From positions 1-22,864 of the forward strand of contig JBBHKE010000770.1 of assembly GCA_037447655.1 (NCBI GenBank): 22,864 nt of DNA. The letters run 5' to 3'. How positions within the stretch are numbered: the stretch's first letter is position 1; each line of letters starts with the position of its first letter. This document shows, piece after piece, positions 1 to 10,740 of this stretch. The translations under genes were made by a program, and so were the position numbers. Source of the DNA: Zygnema cylindricum (lineage: Eukaryota; Streptophyta; Zygnematophyceae; Zygnematales; Zygnemataceae). The notes beneath the pieces were generated by a model. It did no database searches. It was given only the letters and a program-made list of their open reading frames with translations, and had not been told where the DNA came from.

Positions 1-275
1 GAGGAGAGAGGAGAGTGGAGAGGAGAGAGGAGAGCGAGGAGAGGAGAGAAGGGAGAGGAGAGAGCAGAGGAGAGAGCAGAGAGGAGAGAGCAGAGAGTAG
101 AGAGGAGAGAGGAGATAGGATGGAGGAAGAGGAGAGAGGAGAGAGGAAAGAGGAGAGAAGAGAGCGGAGAGAGGAGAGAGGAGAGGGGAGAGGGGAGAGG
201 GGGGAGGAGATAGGAGTGAGGAGAGAAGAGAGGAGAGAGAGAGAGGGAGGGAGAGAGGGTGAGTCGAATTGCAGG
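1..275. repeat. GA-rich purine microsatellite/minisatellite
   Basis: The plus strand is almost entirely purine, built from irregular GAGGAGAGA-like units with very few pyrimidines. The open frame through it encodes only Glu, Arg, Gly and Ser and is an artefact of the repeat. The left limit is the window edge, so the true length is unknown. Confidence 0.9.
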
Positions 276-289
276 GTCATCCATAACAA

Positions 290-606
290 TTAGCGATTTT
301 CGTGGAACCTACCCAAAAGCGGATTATTTGTATTTGTTTTTGTGTAGTCGTATGTGAATTTACTCATACCAACGTACAATTTGCCTTCATCATGAGGATA
401 AATTTCTTTCGTGTGCTCAGAGTTGAAAAAGAGAGATTGCGAAAGTATATTGTTAGACATTTTAAATGGTTTTAGGGAGTTTAAGGTTTTTGTACCATCA
501 AATTTTTCGTCGAGCAAAATGTTATCTGACTTTATATGTCAATGGATAACTGGAGAACTTGCGAATTTGTGCAATTATAGAAATCCTTCGGCAGCTCCAA
601 TTAAGT
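290..606 (-). pseudogene. Receptor-like kinase catalytic-domain relic
   Basis: Read on the minus strand from about 606, the frame gives GAAEGFL, a stop, LHKFASSPVIH, a stop, then HIKSDNILLDEKF. This matches the plant RLK/Pelle catalytic-loop region, normally GAAEGLxYLH...VIHRDIKSxNILLDE. The catalytic HRD is destroyed: the Arg codon is TGA and the Asp is His. After the loop the DFG region is unrecognisable (LNSLKPFK), and the frame then stays open to 290. The bases just upstream read HNLVPHLIG, like the HRNLVxLIG motif that normally lies some 60 residues earlier, so an internal deletion may have joined the two motifs. No full kinase can be read from this fragment. The kinase match is by eye; the deletion is inference. 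Confidence 0.6.
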
Positions 607-2194
607 GGGGCACAAGATTATGAAGCCGTGTGTTCTCAAGCTAGGTTATTTTGTAGTGTTGCATATCGATAGCCTCTTACCTATAACTGATTTGTACCTT
701 TTTTACCAGATAGTTATCGGCCCGACAACTATCGTGATAACTGTACAATTCAAACCATACACTTTTACTGGTTTTCCGGCGGACTGGCTAGTGAAATACA
801 TACCCCCCCCCCACCAAATACACCGCTATTCTTTTTTGGGCTCCCTCACTAATCTATGTTTCATGATATCGATATCGAGTTTATCACCCGGTACTCAACA
901 AGACTATGTAGTCTTCAATCAAGCTGTATTATACAAACTTCATGATCAATCATATGTACCACAGAATCCAGATTAGTTACAAACGTCCACATGGCTTTTA
1001 TCGCCATCTACAGAAACCAAGATTGTGAAACTGAATTGTTGTTACAATACTAGTGAGAAAGGCTCATGGCTGCTGCAGCAGGGGCAGTGGCCTGCATGGT
1101 TGCATTTTTTAATGTTGTGTTGTAAACTATTTGGGTAGATAGTCATTTACTAGTAATTGTACAGTACCAACATTGGATGCAGAAATTAAACTTGTCATCC
1201 ACTCAGTTAAGGTCAAAATAGTCGGTCGCTATTAAACAACTAGAAGCATCCATGAACTCTTCACGGTGTAATTACCACCCGAAGCACTCAGATGCCATTG
1301 CTTAATTTTACTTTTTCCAGACATTCTCCACTGAGAGAAAAAAAAAGCAACTGATTACAAATAAAGACGTTTGAGCTACTGAAATCAGCTCTTCATGAAC
1401 ATTGATTTTGTGGCAAGGATATAACATTTTCGGAATTTTATCCTTTTTGCAGAAATTTGTAAATTTCGTACAGTTTCTTCATTGATTGTACATAAAGTTA
1501 CTCATAAAACTGTATGCTTCACCCTTGAGATGAGTCTCGTGTAATTACCCCAATGAGTCACCAACCGACCGTAAGAGATACATCTTTATCCTCATTTTAA
1601 CCATTTACCCTAAAAATTGGCCGCTTTATGGGGTATGTAAATAAATGCATACATCAACAACTTTCTCCGTTCAATCTGTTCGAGATAATAGAATGCTCAT
1701 GCTTTATCAATTCTTCAAGTGGAAAATTTTCACATGAAGACCAAGAGAAGAGGAAATAAAATGCGGCACAAGTAAGAAACATCATATACAAATTTATTTT
1801 CCCTTACCAGAGTCAAACTACAATCTTAAGCTGGGACAGCTGTAACTGGTTACAGAGCTTTGCAGGTCAGAAGTCACGAAGGACTGTATGGTCAATGATA
1901 CATTCATAAAAAAATATTTGTCAAAAACTGAAAATATTTGTCAGAACCCAAAGCTACAGAACCTGGCAGCAAAGCTCTAGTAGTAGTAACCCCACAGAAA
2001 GTTGACAACAACACTAACAGACACATCAATGGCATCACGACAGCTTAAAAACCTAGCCCCGGTCTACACAGTCAACTGACCTGTGACTTTTTTCACTTTT
2101 TTCCCTCTTACATGACTTTGACTTAGTCAAACAAACAATTGTAACCATCGTCATCGTAACTCCCAAGCAGTGCAAAAGTTTGAATATACAGCAT
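607..2194. other. Gene-poor spacer and RbcX 3' flank
   Basis: No convincing exon was found. A 123-codon open frame at 605-976 (plus) resembles no family I know and lacks gene context. On the RbcX strand, an AATAAA hexamer lies at 1793-1798, about 400 bases past the stop codon, so the 3' UTR may reach there; this is weak. A 20-base unit (AAATATTTGTCA core) is repeated at about 1912 and 1932. Short GATAGTTATCGG-type sequences occur near 705-740 and recur near 18900. Confidence 0.4.
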
Positions 2195-5170
2195 TTAGGT
2201 CGTTGGAGGTGGCTGAGGCCTCTCTGTATCCTCGGTAAATTTTACAGTTTGCAGTAAACGCTCACGGAGCAATTCGAGGTTTTGATCAGACATGGCTTTA
2301 TACATGTCAGCATGGTTATAACCCTGTCAAATACCAGGTTACAATGTGTACATGAGATCGGCCTAAGACAAGCATGGTTGTAAGGAAGTCAAAAACGAGA
2401 TACAAGATGAACATGAGATCATATACCGGTTCAAGACATGAAGATGATATCAGTTTAAGATAAGCATGGTTATAAGTCAGATGCGAGGTTTTAATATGAG
2501 CATGAGATTAGTCAATGACAAGCATGGCTATAAGCCTGTCAAGTACGAGGTTAGAAAATGAACATGACATTGGAGAGAAAAGGGAAAAGAAAGGAAAGAG
2601 GAAAAAGAGAAAAGTCATTACATCCATCACAGACACGAAGGCGTACAGGCAACCAAATGAATGTTCAATCCCAAACATTGGTCAAACATCGGCCGGAAAA
2701 GAAGGTACACACAAAGTACACAGTTCATAATTCAGAGGAAAGGTGGAAAGGCACCTTAATCCATGCATTAAACAAATGCAACCGCGTGACCATAACCCTT
2801 TCGCCAAGTTCTTGCTTCTCCTGCTTCACCATGGTTTCCACAAACAGTATGTTTCAAGACAAAATGAGGGAAAAAACCACTATGGAAGCACTGGATGCAG
2901 TGATGGAGAAACAGCAGGTTGGTGTGAACTCTTGCAATACCTATCTATTCAAGTACACCGTGAATCACTAGTAGCATTAAGAAATATTTAGTATGAGGAC
3001 TGTTTTAGGGTTAACAACTCTCTATCTCAATTGAACCACATGGACAATTCTAAACCACTTAAAGGAATTAGCGTTAAGATAAAACAATTAGTATTATTCA
3101 CACTATTTTATGTTCAGCGGCCAAAAAAAAAAAACCGAGACCCAACCAGGTGTAAAAAGCGACTGTTTTCAAAAACAGACTCTGCGATACAAAAAAATAA
3201 CCTAGGAAACATGACTGCAATTTGAATTTGAGATATTTACATCTAAAAGTGGTTAGTTCACAAATATCATTCCGCACCTTCAGAAGAGTTTGAAGAAAAA
3301 GCTTGCCGTCTTGAGGCTTGTTGTCCACCACAAAACTGAAACAGCACAGAAACCACAAAAATTTCATCAGTAATCACCAACGTCTTTAACGACAAGACCC
3401 AACATAAAATGACAGCCAAAACAACCTGGGAAAACCTGCTCACTTAACTCCACCTTCCATTGATAAAATAAATTGCGGAAGCAATATTATTACAACCAAT
3501 AATAACCAATATTAGAATCAAAACTATAATTACTAATATTATTATTATTTTTTGATAAAAATTTGCAAAAAAGTACAGGCTCTGTCAATTGTGAGCTTGT
3601 CAAGGCAAGGGTTCATATCAGTAGAAAAAAATCAAGAACAAAAAATCGGTCTTTTTTAGGTCCCAGATAAAACTTTCCAGTCAGATAGATACATTGAATT
3701 TTATCGTCGATAGAAATTCGAAATGAGGATGACAAGAACAGCTCAAAAAGCACATTGAATCTGATTCAATCGTGTGTACAGACCAGCCTTTACTAGTTTT
3801 TAGCATCAACCTTTTTTTGGCGTGTACGACAATTGTGGAGTGAAACCCTGTACATATCGATCATTATCTAGGCAGGCAACAAATCAATAATCGGTAATAT
3901 CCTTATCGCCGATTTCAGTTGCACAACCGATAAAATATGAATCCCTAGTAAGGTCACCAGACCAGCAAAGGCAGCACTTCCACGACTGAGGCCAAGAATT
4001 TCTTAAAGGAAGTCCAAATTTATAATGAACTCATCGAAAAGAACTACAAAACATTCAGAAGGCAAAATATAAACAATATGAAAAAGAGCTCCTCAACTGT
4101 AAAAGGCGGGAGAGATGTCTTACTTATAAAAGAAGGCATATTGTGGCGGATTGGTCTCCTGTAGTTGCCCCAAAACGCTTCTCACTGCCTTGAAGGTGAA
4201 GCAGTTCAACATATACTGCACCATGTCAACGTTATCAGGGTCACTATACTATTTGCCGACAGTTACAGGTGGCTTGAGGTTCATATCTCTCCCATAAATA
4301 CAGCGTCTAGACTTTGACAACAAATCCCATGGTTTTTGTATAGGTCGACTGTCATTACTCCAGGTGGCACTTAGGAAGGTACTGAAAAAAGTACTCAAAA
4401 AGGTAAAGAAAACCAGGCACCTGCTCTGACAACAAACCACCAGGTAGCAAAAAACGTCACCTGAGTTTCTCTCTCCCAGTCTCCAACTTAGGCAGACTGC
4501 ACAGAGATACCACTACCACTGGTCCTGTCACATTCTCTCTATCAGTGAATGAGTTCGCCATCGACACAAAGTGACATACTCCTTACCTCCCTAGAAAAAC
4601 TAAACGAAAATTTAGACAAGTTGTGGAGCACATTCAAGAGAGGGCAAAATAGACTCATGTCAAACACAGTCACTTGGAGCAATTACGCAATGTTATTCGA
4701 GATATAAGAGTCTACAGGCAATCGATCGATCAGACTAACCAGTGAAGATTGCCGTTTATTTGCTAAGTATAATTGACTGCGGTGCATCAACATTCGCTCA
4801 AATGGGTGAAAATGGCTTGAAGTGCAAGCAAACACACCTTCTCAACATCAGTAAAAGATTCGTCATAGTGACCTCCGAGTTCACAAACAATGCGAGCCTG
4901 CCTATTAATGATGGGTCTCCCTGTAGATATTCGACTGATTTGCGAATTGCACCATACACTCCGTAGACTGCTTGCCCTTTGATTCCCACTGTGTACCTCT
5001 GACCGGTTGGAGACAGAATGGCCAGAAGCTTGAACTGAAACTGGGATAGGTATCACGTGAAAATCTTTCACAATTCCCACACTAGGGCAAGACCTAGGAT
5101 AACAAAAGTTAAGCGCAATATTGGTAATTGGCAGGTAACTTGGGCGGCCTGACAAGGTCGCTTGTGCCAT
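2195..5170 (-). CDS. RbcX: RbcX-family Rubisco assembly chaperone, plastid-targeted, 5 exons
   Basis: Coding exons on the minus strand, in order: 5170-4838, 4215-4124, 3335-3278, 2820-2755, 2323-2195. All introns are GT-AG and the phases agree (0, 2, 0, 0). The product is 225 residues. Residues 1 to about 94 are Ser/Arg-rich and low in acids, as in a chloroplast transit peptide. The mature part follows: CELGGHYDESFTDVEK (96-111), YMLNCFTFKAVR (112-123), QLQETNPPQY (128-137), NFVVDNKPQDG (142-152), ERVMVTRLHLF (168-178), MSDQNLELLRERL (194-206), then a Pro-rich tail ending PPPTT. This follows land-plant RbcX of the At5g19855 type almost collinearly. Q128, E131 and N133 fall at the Gln-x-x-Glu-x-Asn positions that contact RbcL in cyanobacterial RbcX. 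RbcX homodimers act in the stroma, stabilising new RbcL by gripping its C-terminal tail until RbcS binds. The start is supported by an in-frame TGA two codons upstream and a good context (aaccATGG). Introns are 431-788 bases; apart from the tandem repeat in intron 4 I see nothing in them. Exons were recognised by homology remembered from the family, not by a search. Confidence 0.93.
2309..2573. repeat. Degenerate tandem repeat spanning the last RbcX splice junction
   Basis: Four units start AGCATGG at 2309, 2371, 2463 and 2521, spaced 62, 92 and 58 bases. They share an order of short blocks: AGCATGGTTATAA, GTCAA, ACGAGGTTA, TGAACATGAGAT, then CAAGACA. The first unit overlaps the start of RbcX exon 5, and a weaker partial unit lies inside that exon near 2289-2308. 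Because the unit includes the splice acceptor, unit 4 still offers a TTGACAG acceptor on the minus strand near 2539, while units 2 and 3 have lost it. Confidence 0.75.
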
Positions 5171-5403
5171 GGTTCAAAGGCTACACTGTATGGTTCTCAA
5201 AAAGAGTTTGATCCGGCCAAAGACGTGAAAACAGGAATAATGAGATAAAAAAATGGAATCCTTCAGTTGTTCACCAAGCCCATAAAATTAATGCGGGACA
5301 GTATGGAAATTCAGCGATTCATCAATCTTCCAAAGTCCTCAAAAGGCACGTGGCCCTCATGATAAAAACTCATGCCATCTCCTATTTATGTCATCTCGCA
5401 TAC
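5171..5403 (-). promoter_or_regulatory. Probable RbcX 5' leader with several upstream AUGs
   Basis: On the minus strand a strong 3' splice site (a long pyrimidine tract ending TTTTGCAG) abuts base 5403. From there to the ATG at 5170 no intron is needed, so this is probably the rest of the first coding exon's leader. It holds at least five upstream ATGs, all closed before the main start. The longest, 5373-5311, encodes 20 residues (MSFYHEGH...RLMNR). Such leaders often lower translation. The splice site is seen; its use is inferred. Confidence 0.45.
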
Positions 5404-6389
5404 CTGCAAAAGAAGAAAAGAAGGGAACAAAGAATCAAACTTCATTCGTAAGTCACACACATAAAGCAACCTACAAATAGGATCATGATTTAATTGTTCA
5501 CAAAGAAATAAATGCAAATTTTCCAGTTGATCCGCAATTGCCACAGATATGAGTTATACTGATCATACTGATTATCCAGAATTCCAGAGATGGAAACCAC
5601 ATACTTTTTTGCACCAACTATGATGAATCCAACTGCTCAAATAATGAAAATGTCATTGATAAAAATTGGCAAAAATCATAAACGAAAAAATGGACCGACT
5701 TCTGACAATGCTCACATAACAGAACTATATACACACTCTCCCAAAACCTACAACAGCAAGAGTCTATGAAACAAGCAGAACCTAGTCCACTGTGGGGCAA
5801 TGCTGGCCCTGTGTATATACTAAATTCATTGAATTACACAACCTTCAATCAGCAGTAAAGAAAAGTGATTGAAGTTCTTAGTTTCCAGCAAAAAATTGCC
5901 TGTTTCATACTACATGGTTTTGTCTTTAAGAGCTGCCAACTTCCATAAACCAGCATAGTCTATTCCATATGAACTTCTCATAAAGAACAAGCTGTTTTGT
6001 CCGTATTTTCTAAATAATATAGAAATGCAAGACGATTTCACGGCAAAATGACCGTGACAGTCTTTAAGACGATGGAAATTGAGCCAGATTCCCATAAGCT
6101 GTTGTCATCAAGTACCCGTAGAAATGCAAAATTCTTGTCATAAAAATCACACGCAAAATAACCTCAAAACAGGATCAGCAGCTCTTCAAACGGACGATAG
6201 ACACTCACGTGTATAACTATGACATGACAAACACATCCATGATTTCGAAAACCTTTCAAACTGCTTTAAACTGTGAAAATTCGTTAAACCGGCTAAAAAT
6301 CATCAGTTGCCTAAGAAATCTCCACTTCCGATTGTTTCCGCTTGTCCAGACTGAAAACCCTAAAAAGACAGGTTCCAAATTTTCGTCTG
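5404..6389 (-). other. Putative 5' UTR intron of RbcX
   Basis: This stretch is AT-rich with no conserved coding frame on either strand. It begins (in minus-strand terms, ends) at the strong acceptor next to 5403. I read it as an intron between a non-coding first exon in the GC-rich block to the right and the ATG-bearing exon. I could not fix the donor. Confidence 0.35.
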
Positions 6390-6735
6390 GCGTGGAGACG
6401 AGCAAAAGCATTCAAACGTCCTCTCTGTCGGATACCCGCGAAAAGCCGAAAACGTACAAGAAGTATGAAGCGTGTGAGCCGTACGAATCTTTCAGGCCTG
6501 CATTTAGGTCTGCAGGCTGGCCCCGGCCACCCATGGCTGCGATTGCAGGCAAGATGCAGGCTCTGTACTTTCTGAAGGCTCTGCAAGCCGTGCCCTCCGC
6601 ACGCGCACATTCGCAAGTACAGCGCGCCAGATGGACCCTCTGTTCGTCTGCTGCATTCTAAGGGGCAACGTGCGGCTAGAAAATGGTACGAAATTAAGTG
6701 GTACCATACGGTATTTATCGAACTATATATCTGAC
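6390..6735 (-). promoter_or_regulatory. GC-rich block with TATA-like motif, possible RbcX promoter and first exon
   Basis: Bases about 6400-6660 are much richer in G, C and CpG than the surrounding AT-rich DNA. Several frames are open on both strands through it, as expected of a short GC-rich segment, and none gives a protein I recognise. On the minus strand a TATATAG motif lies at about 6723-6729, some 60 bases upstream of the block. This suggests transcription leftwards into RbcX, with the block as a non-coding first exon. Alternatives are a short unrelated exon or a plus-strand promoter. Confidence 0.35.
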
Positions 6736-6877
6736 CGTGCGATGACACTTCTTTGGGTTTCCATGAATATGAGGCCTGGAGCGAGCCGTAGCCCTGAGCC
6801 GCACAAATAAAATGGTCATACTGGCTGACGGGAGAACCTGACGTTGACTTTAGAGAACGGTAAAGTACATTAACGTA

Positions 6878-7111
6878 CAGTACACCGAGTATCGCTATTA
6901 GTGTGAAGGTTTTTTTCGCCGCTTAAAACATATTTTCTCCCTGCACACATGTCCGTTTTTTTATTGGATACCATCAATCGAACGGCGATAACCTTGTCAT
7001 TCAATTTCAACTGTCATATTATCAGCCTGACAAGTGTGTAAGGAGAAATGATATCTTACGTGACGAAAAAAGCCTTTACAGTTTACACTAATAGCGATAC
7101 ACGGTGTACTG
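6878..7111. mobile_element. Tc1/mariner-type (Stowaway-like) MITE
   Basis: The ends are inverted copies of CAGTACACCG followed by GTATCGCTATTAGTGT, about 26 bases with one mismatch, and each is flanked by TA (6876-6877 and 7112-7113). TA duplication and a CAGT start are typical of Tc1/mariner-type elements. The inverted similarity continues less perfectly further in: the stretch around CGCCGCTTAAAACAT on the left is mirrored by TTACGTGACGAAAA on the right. Most of the 234-bp element could therefore fold back on itself. It has no coding capacity. Confidence 0.8.
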
Positions 7112-7113
7112 TA

Positions 7114-7939
7114 CACGGCCAATCGCTCTTCAGTGAATTATTGGCCTTAACACTCGTTTCAAATCGATTACACTGAAAACCCGCCGCATCCATTGTTCAA
7201 GAATATATGCAGTTATATAATTATTTAAACCACGAGTATCGGGTCATTATTACCAGCATTATAGTAAAAAGACGTTAAGTTACGTTTTATATTTATCTTA
7301 AGAATTAAAGTTTGTATCTTTCTACTTCCTTATAAGTTACCGAATACAATAATTTAAACTTTGAGCCCTTTTCTGTAAAAGGATAACGAATGATTCCATT
7401 GAGTTGACACCTCATTTATGTTAAGTGACTTGGTTTTTTCAACAGCCCGAATCTTTAAGTTAAAAACATTTGTCAAAAAATAAATGCAAGTGCTACCAAA
7501 AACAAAGCAAAGATTCAATGCATCTTATATATTTTTCACATAACAACTGAAAACGACACTTCTTTGTCGCTTTTACATTAGCGTCTCTTAAACTATGATG
7601 TTATATCGACAACATTTGTATTTTATCATGCCTTTGAAAAAAAAAATATAAGTACATTTCATAAAACGTTCATATTTTATATTTTTATTGTAAATGCATA
7701 TTTTTCTTTGATAGACTGAATATGTTTAGCAGTAATGTCGATGGAAATTGTAGATATATAATACGTTTCGTATTTTTACTTTATATATTAAATCACATGT
7801 TTTATATAAGAAAAACTAGTTAAAAATTAAGCGACATGTTATTTAAATTTTGGTTATTATTAAGAAGATTAAGTCGTTTTTTTTATGTGTTAGCGAAAAT
7901 CCAAAAATATGTATATTTATTTGCGAGTGATGCTTCGCC
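7114..7939. other. AT-rich spacer
   Basis: Very AT-rich DNA with homopolymer and TATATA runs between the MITE and repeat copy A. I see no exon, RNA gene or terminal repeat in it. Confidence 0.5.
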
Positions 7940-7942
7940 AAA

Positions 7943-8042
7943 CGTGTGCCTAAGCTACAAACTTTGTGATTGTTGTGCAAATTTTATAATTAAAATTACA
8001 AAATTACAAAATACAACCATGAGAGAAAACACGATATTTTGA
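7943..8042 (+). pseudogene. Decayed Cys-rich coding segment, copy A
   Basis: The plus-strand frame reads SYKLCDCCANFIIKITKL and then runs out of register with its counterpart in copy B, where the frame continues KKYDHERKTRYF. The C-x2-C pair with later His residues suggests a degenerate zinc-finger-like module, but the spacing is not that of a standard C2H2 finger. Function unknown. Confidence 0.35.
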
Positions 8043-8189
8043 TTTCGTTCAGCTAAGTTTGCCCGCGCGTTGCATTGTGTTTCATTTCGTGTTAAATACA
8101 TTAAGTTTGGTTTATCGGTGCATTTTAGTCACGTTATTTTACTATTTTTTTGTCATTTAAATGTTAAACAAAAACTCAACGAATTAGAG

Positions 8190-8703
8190 AATGAAATACG
8201 AAATAGTAAAAAGTGGAGAGGGAAAGAGAAGGAAAATGAAATGACGAAAAAATATAAAATTATAAGATAGAAAGAGAGAGTGGAAAATAAAAAATACAAA
8301 TAAATAAAAAACGACTCAACGAAAGACGGAAAAATGTACTGAGAGATATAACGTGCAAAATATTAGAAGAGAGAGAGAGATATAGAGAGAGAAAACAAAA
8401 AAAAGAGGCTCGTCGAGAGGGATAGTAAGGAGAAGGGGGTGAATTAGAGACAATAATATGGAGGGAGAGGAAAAGAGAGCGATAGATAGAGTGAGTGGGA
8501 GAGAGAGAGAGAATAACAGAGAAAAAACGAGCGCAAAAGAGAAAAAAAGACGAAACGAAAAATAGAGGGGGAGGGGGAGAGGGAGGGGGGGGGGTGAAAA
8601 TGAGGGAGAGGAAAGGAGAAATAGAGTGGTACGAATAAATGAATAAAACAAAAACAAAATAGAGAGAAAGAGATAAAAATAGAGGGAAAGTGAGAGAAAA
8701 AAA
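8190..8703. repeat. Polypurine tract, copy A
   Basis: Purine-rich plus strand (GAGAGA, AAAAGA, GGGGGAGAGGGAGGG) over about 500 bases, with a 10-G run near 8587-8594. The same segment exists in copy B, where the GA part is far longer. Open frames on the opposite strand (Ser/Leu/Phe/Pro-rich) are low-complexity artefacts. Confidence 0.85.
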
Positions 8704-8966
<263 letters not shown>

Positions 8967-9489
8967 CACGTAGATAACACAAAGACGTGAGCGTTTCAAC
9001 ACTAAAATAAATTGTGTGTTTAACTTGGAGACTTCATATTGTTTAACACGTGAAACGGTCGTACGACCACTAAATAAATATTAAATCAATGGTGTAACAA
9101 ATACTGTTCATATGCTTAAAGCTTATTCCAATAACGAATTAGAATATTCGAGAGACTATTTTTTTATTGTACGAATTATAATGTTTGAGGGGCAATTTGG
9201 TTTATTTGTTAATCTGGGTTTTATTTTGTAAACTGCTTGTATGGTTAAAGTTTATTCCCATAACGAATTATAATGTTTGAGAGACGATTTTGTTTATTGT
9301 TTTCGAATTAAGTTTCATTATTTAATGCGAGGTCTCATATCTTATTAGTAAGTTTTTATATTTTTATTTTTGTTATGAAACTCATGGTGTTGTTGGATTG
9401 ACTGTTGTAACAAACCTATTTTCCTCGAGATGTGGGCCATGTAGTTTGACAATTTGGAATAACCACTCGAAATAATAATCATAGACATG

Positions 9490-10035
9490 AACGTGATTTG
9501 CACACTGAACTCCGTTCAACTGTTTTATTTTAACGACGACCAATATATTTTGTGATTTAAGTGTTGCCTTGGACGATTTTCTACACAATGGTGGTCGATA
9601 CCCGTTCATTAAATACGATTTAGCAACCCTCCACTCTTTAGAATAACAAGGATTTTACAGTTGACGTTTGTTCGTGACTTCGAAACTTGTGCAAGTTTCC
9701 TCTCTTTTTGGGTTTGATGTTGTGGCATATATGTTTGAAAGCGTCGATGAAAGTATACAAAAAGTGAAAATTAATGTTTGGTATTAATCCAAACATGATC
9801 GCTATATTCATGTCGATACGTGTAACATCATTATTTTTCATTATTTCAAAAGTACAGGTTATACCTACGTATGCAGAGTGAGTACACAATCGACAAAATA
9901 TTATATTGTAAACATTGTAACTGGCATTGTGGTGACTTCGGGTCATTTTATAATATTTTTGGAAGAGTAAGTGAGCGAACTTTATCGAAAGCTCATAATA
10001 ACCTTAATATCGTTGCAACTTATCTCGGTAAGAGA
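9490..10035 (+). pseudogene. Decayed plus-strand coding segments of unknown family, copy A
   Basis: Two frames recur in copy B. The first carries SVQLFYFNDDQYIL, FKCCLGRFST and, after a shift, VTSKLVQVSSLFGFDVVAYM followed by FESVDES. The second reads EYTIDKILYCKHCNWHCGDF and then FGRVSERTLSKAHNNL. Stops and frameshifts break both. The second has Cys-x2-Cys and further Cys/His residues, like a degenerate zinc-binding module. Minus-strand frames over the same bases are also open, but the plus-strand reading keeps splice signals in copy B, so I prefer it. I do not recognise the family. Confidence 0.35.
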
Positions 10036-10329
10036 TTATAAATAGTGATAACAACATTTTGTATAACATTGACGTTTAATTCGCTATGTCAGGCTATTAT
10101 ATATGCTATTTTACATTGAAGGTCACAACAATTAAGATCCTCCGTATGTACAAAACGATGAGTTGCGAAGTCTCGGGCAATCAACAATCCACGCGATTTT
10201 ATAAATAAAAGTCGAGTCTTGTGATTGTTGAAGGGCGGTAAAGACGAGTTTGGCAAAAAAATGTCGAGAGGAGAGGTGGGCACCCTTCCAAGTCCTTAGC
10301 TTTCGATTTTCGGTTCTTAAAGACCTCGA

Positions 10330-10740
10330 AAGCAAATGATATGGGATATTTTATCGATGAAAGAGAAAAAAATTGTAGATGTCTTGAACAACACATCATT
10401 TGCTAGGTTAGTATTAATTATTGTTTCATGAACCAGAAACTTAAGCGCGATGACATATGGTGAAAGAATGCGGTTTTGTGTAAGTGATCCCATACTTCAA
10501 AATGAAAATGAAAAATTAATACTTAAGAAATACCACCAAACAAAATGTGAGTTAATTGTGGAAACCTAAATCTCAATATATTAAAACCAAATGTATGGAA
10601 TCACATGAGAATATTTTCGTACTTTTTTATATAACCAATATATTGCTCCTTTATCTACTTGCAATTAATTTTGAGAATTTATGGGTGGACAAGTACATTT
10701 GTTTTTTGTTGCAAAAGCATTGGTTACATCGTGCACGCCC
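10330..10740 (+). pseudogene. Further decayed coding segment, copy A
   Basis: The frame reads RKQMIWDILSMKEKKIVDVL, then AMTYGERMRFCVSDPILQ, KYHQTKCELIVET and FLYNQYIAPLSTCN, with several stops between. Copy B has the same order (MTYGERMLFCVSDPILKMK, KYHQTKCELIVETKISIY). The blocks look protein-like but I recognise no domain. Confidence 0.3.

Noticed and set aside
15-293. 92-codon Glu/Arg-rich open frame
   Set aside because: It is translation of a GA simple repeat with no complexity beyond the repeat.
700-745. GATAGTTATCGG motifs shared with 18875-18925 as a named element
   Set aside because: The shared stretches are only about a dozen bases, too short to define boundaries or a family.
4216-4440. 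Open frame ending in VTVGK and a stop, then SDPDNVDMVQ, as extra RbcX coding sequence
   Set aside because: It holds an in-frame stop before exon 2. The acceptor GTGCAG at 4216-4221 gives the phase and the residues (DVEK then YMLNC) expected from RbcX.
4838-5060. Alternative minus frame with KLLAILSPTGQRYTVGIKG
   Set aside because: It looked protein-like, but the other frame carries CELGGHYDESFTDVEK, which matches RbcX and joins exon 2 in phase.
6209-6748. Overlapping frames of 145-150 codons on both strands
   Set aside because: Unrelated frames are open on both strands because the block is GC-rich; none resembles a known protein and no splice partners fit.
9382-9946. Minus-strand frames MNGYRPPLC... 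and the following 102-codon frame as genes
   Set aside because: They recur in copy B but diverge at their ends, lack signals, and overlap plus-strand segments that keep splice sites in copy B.
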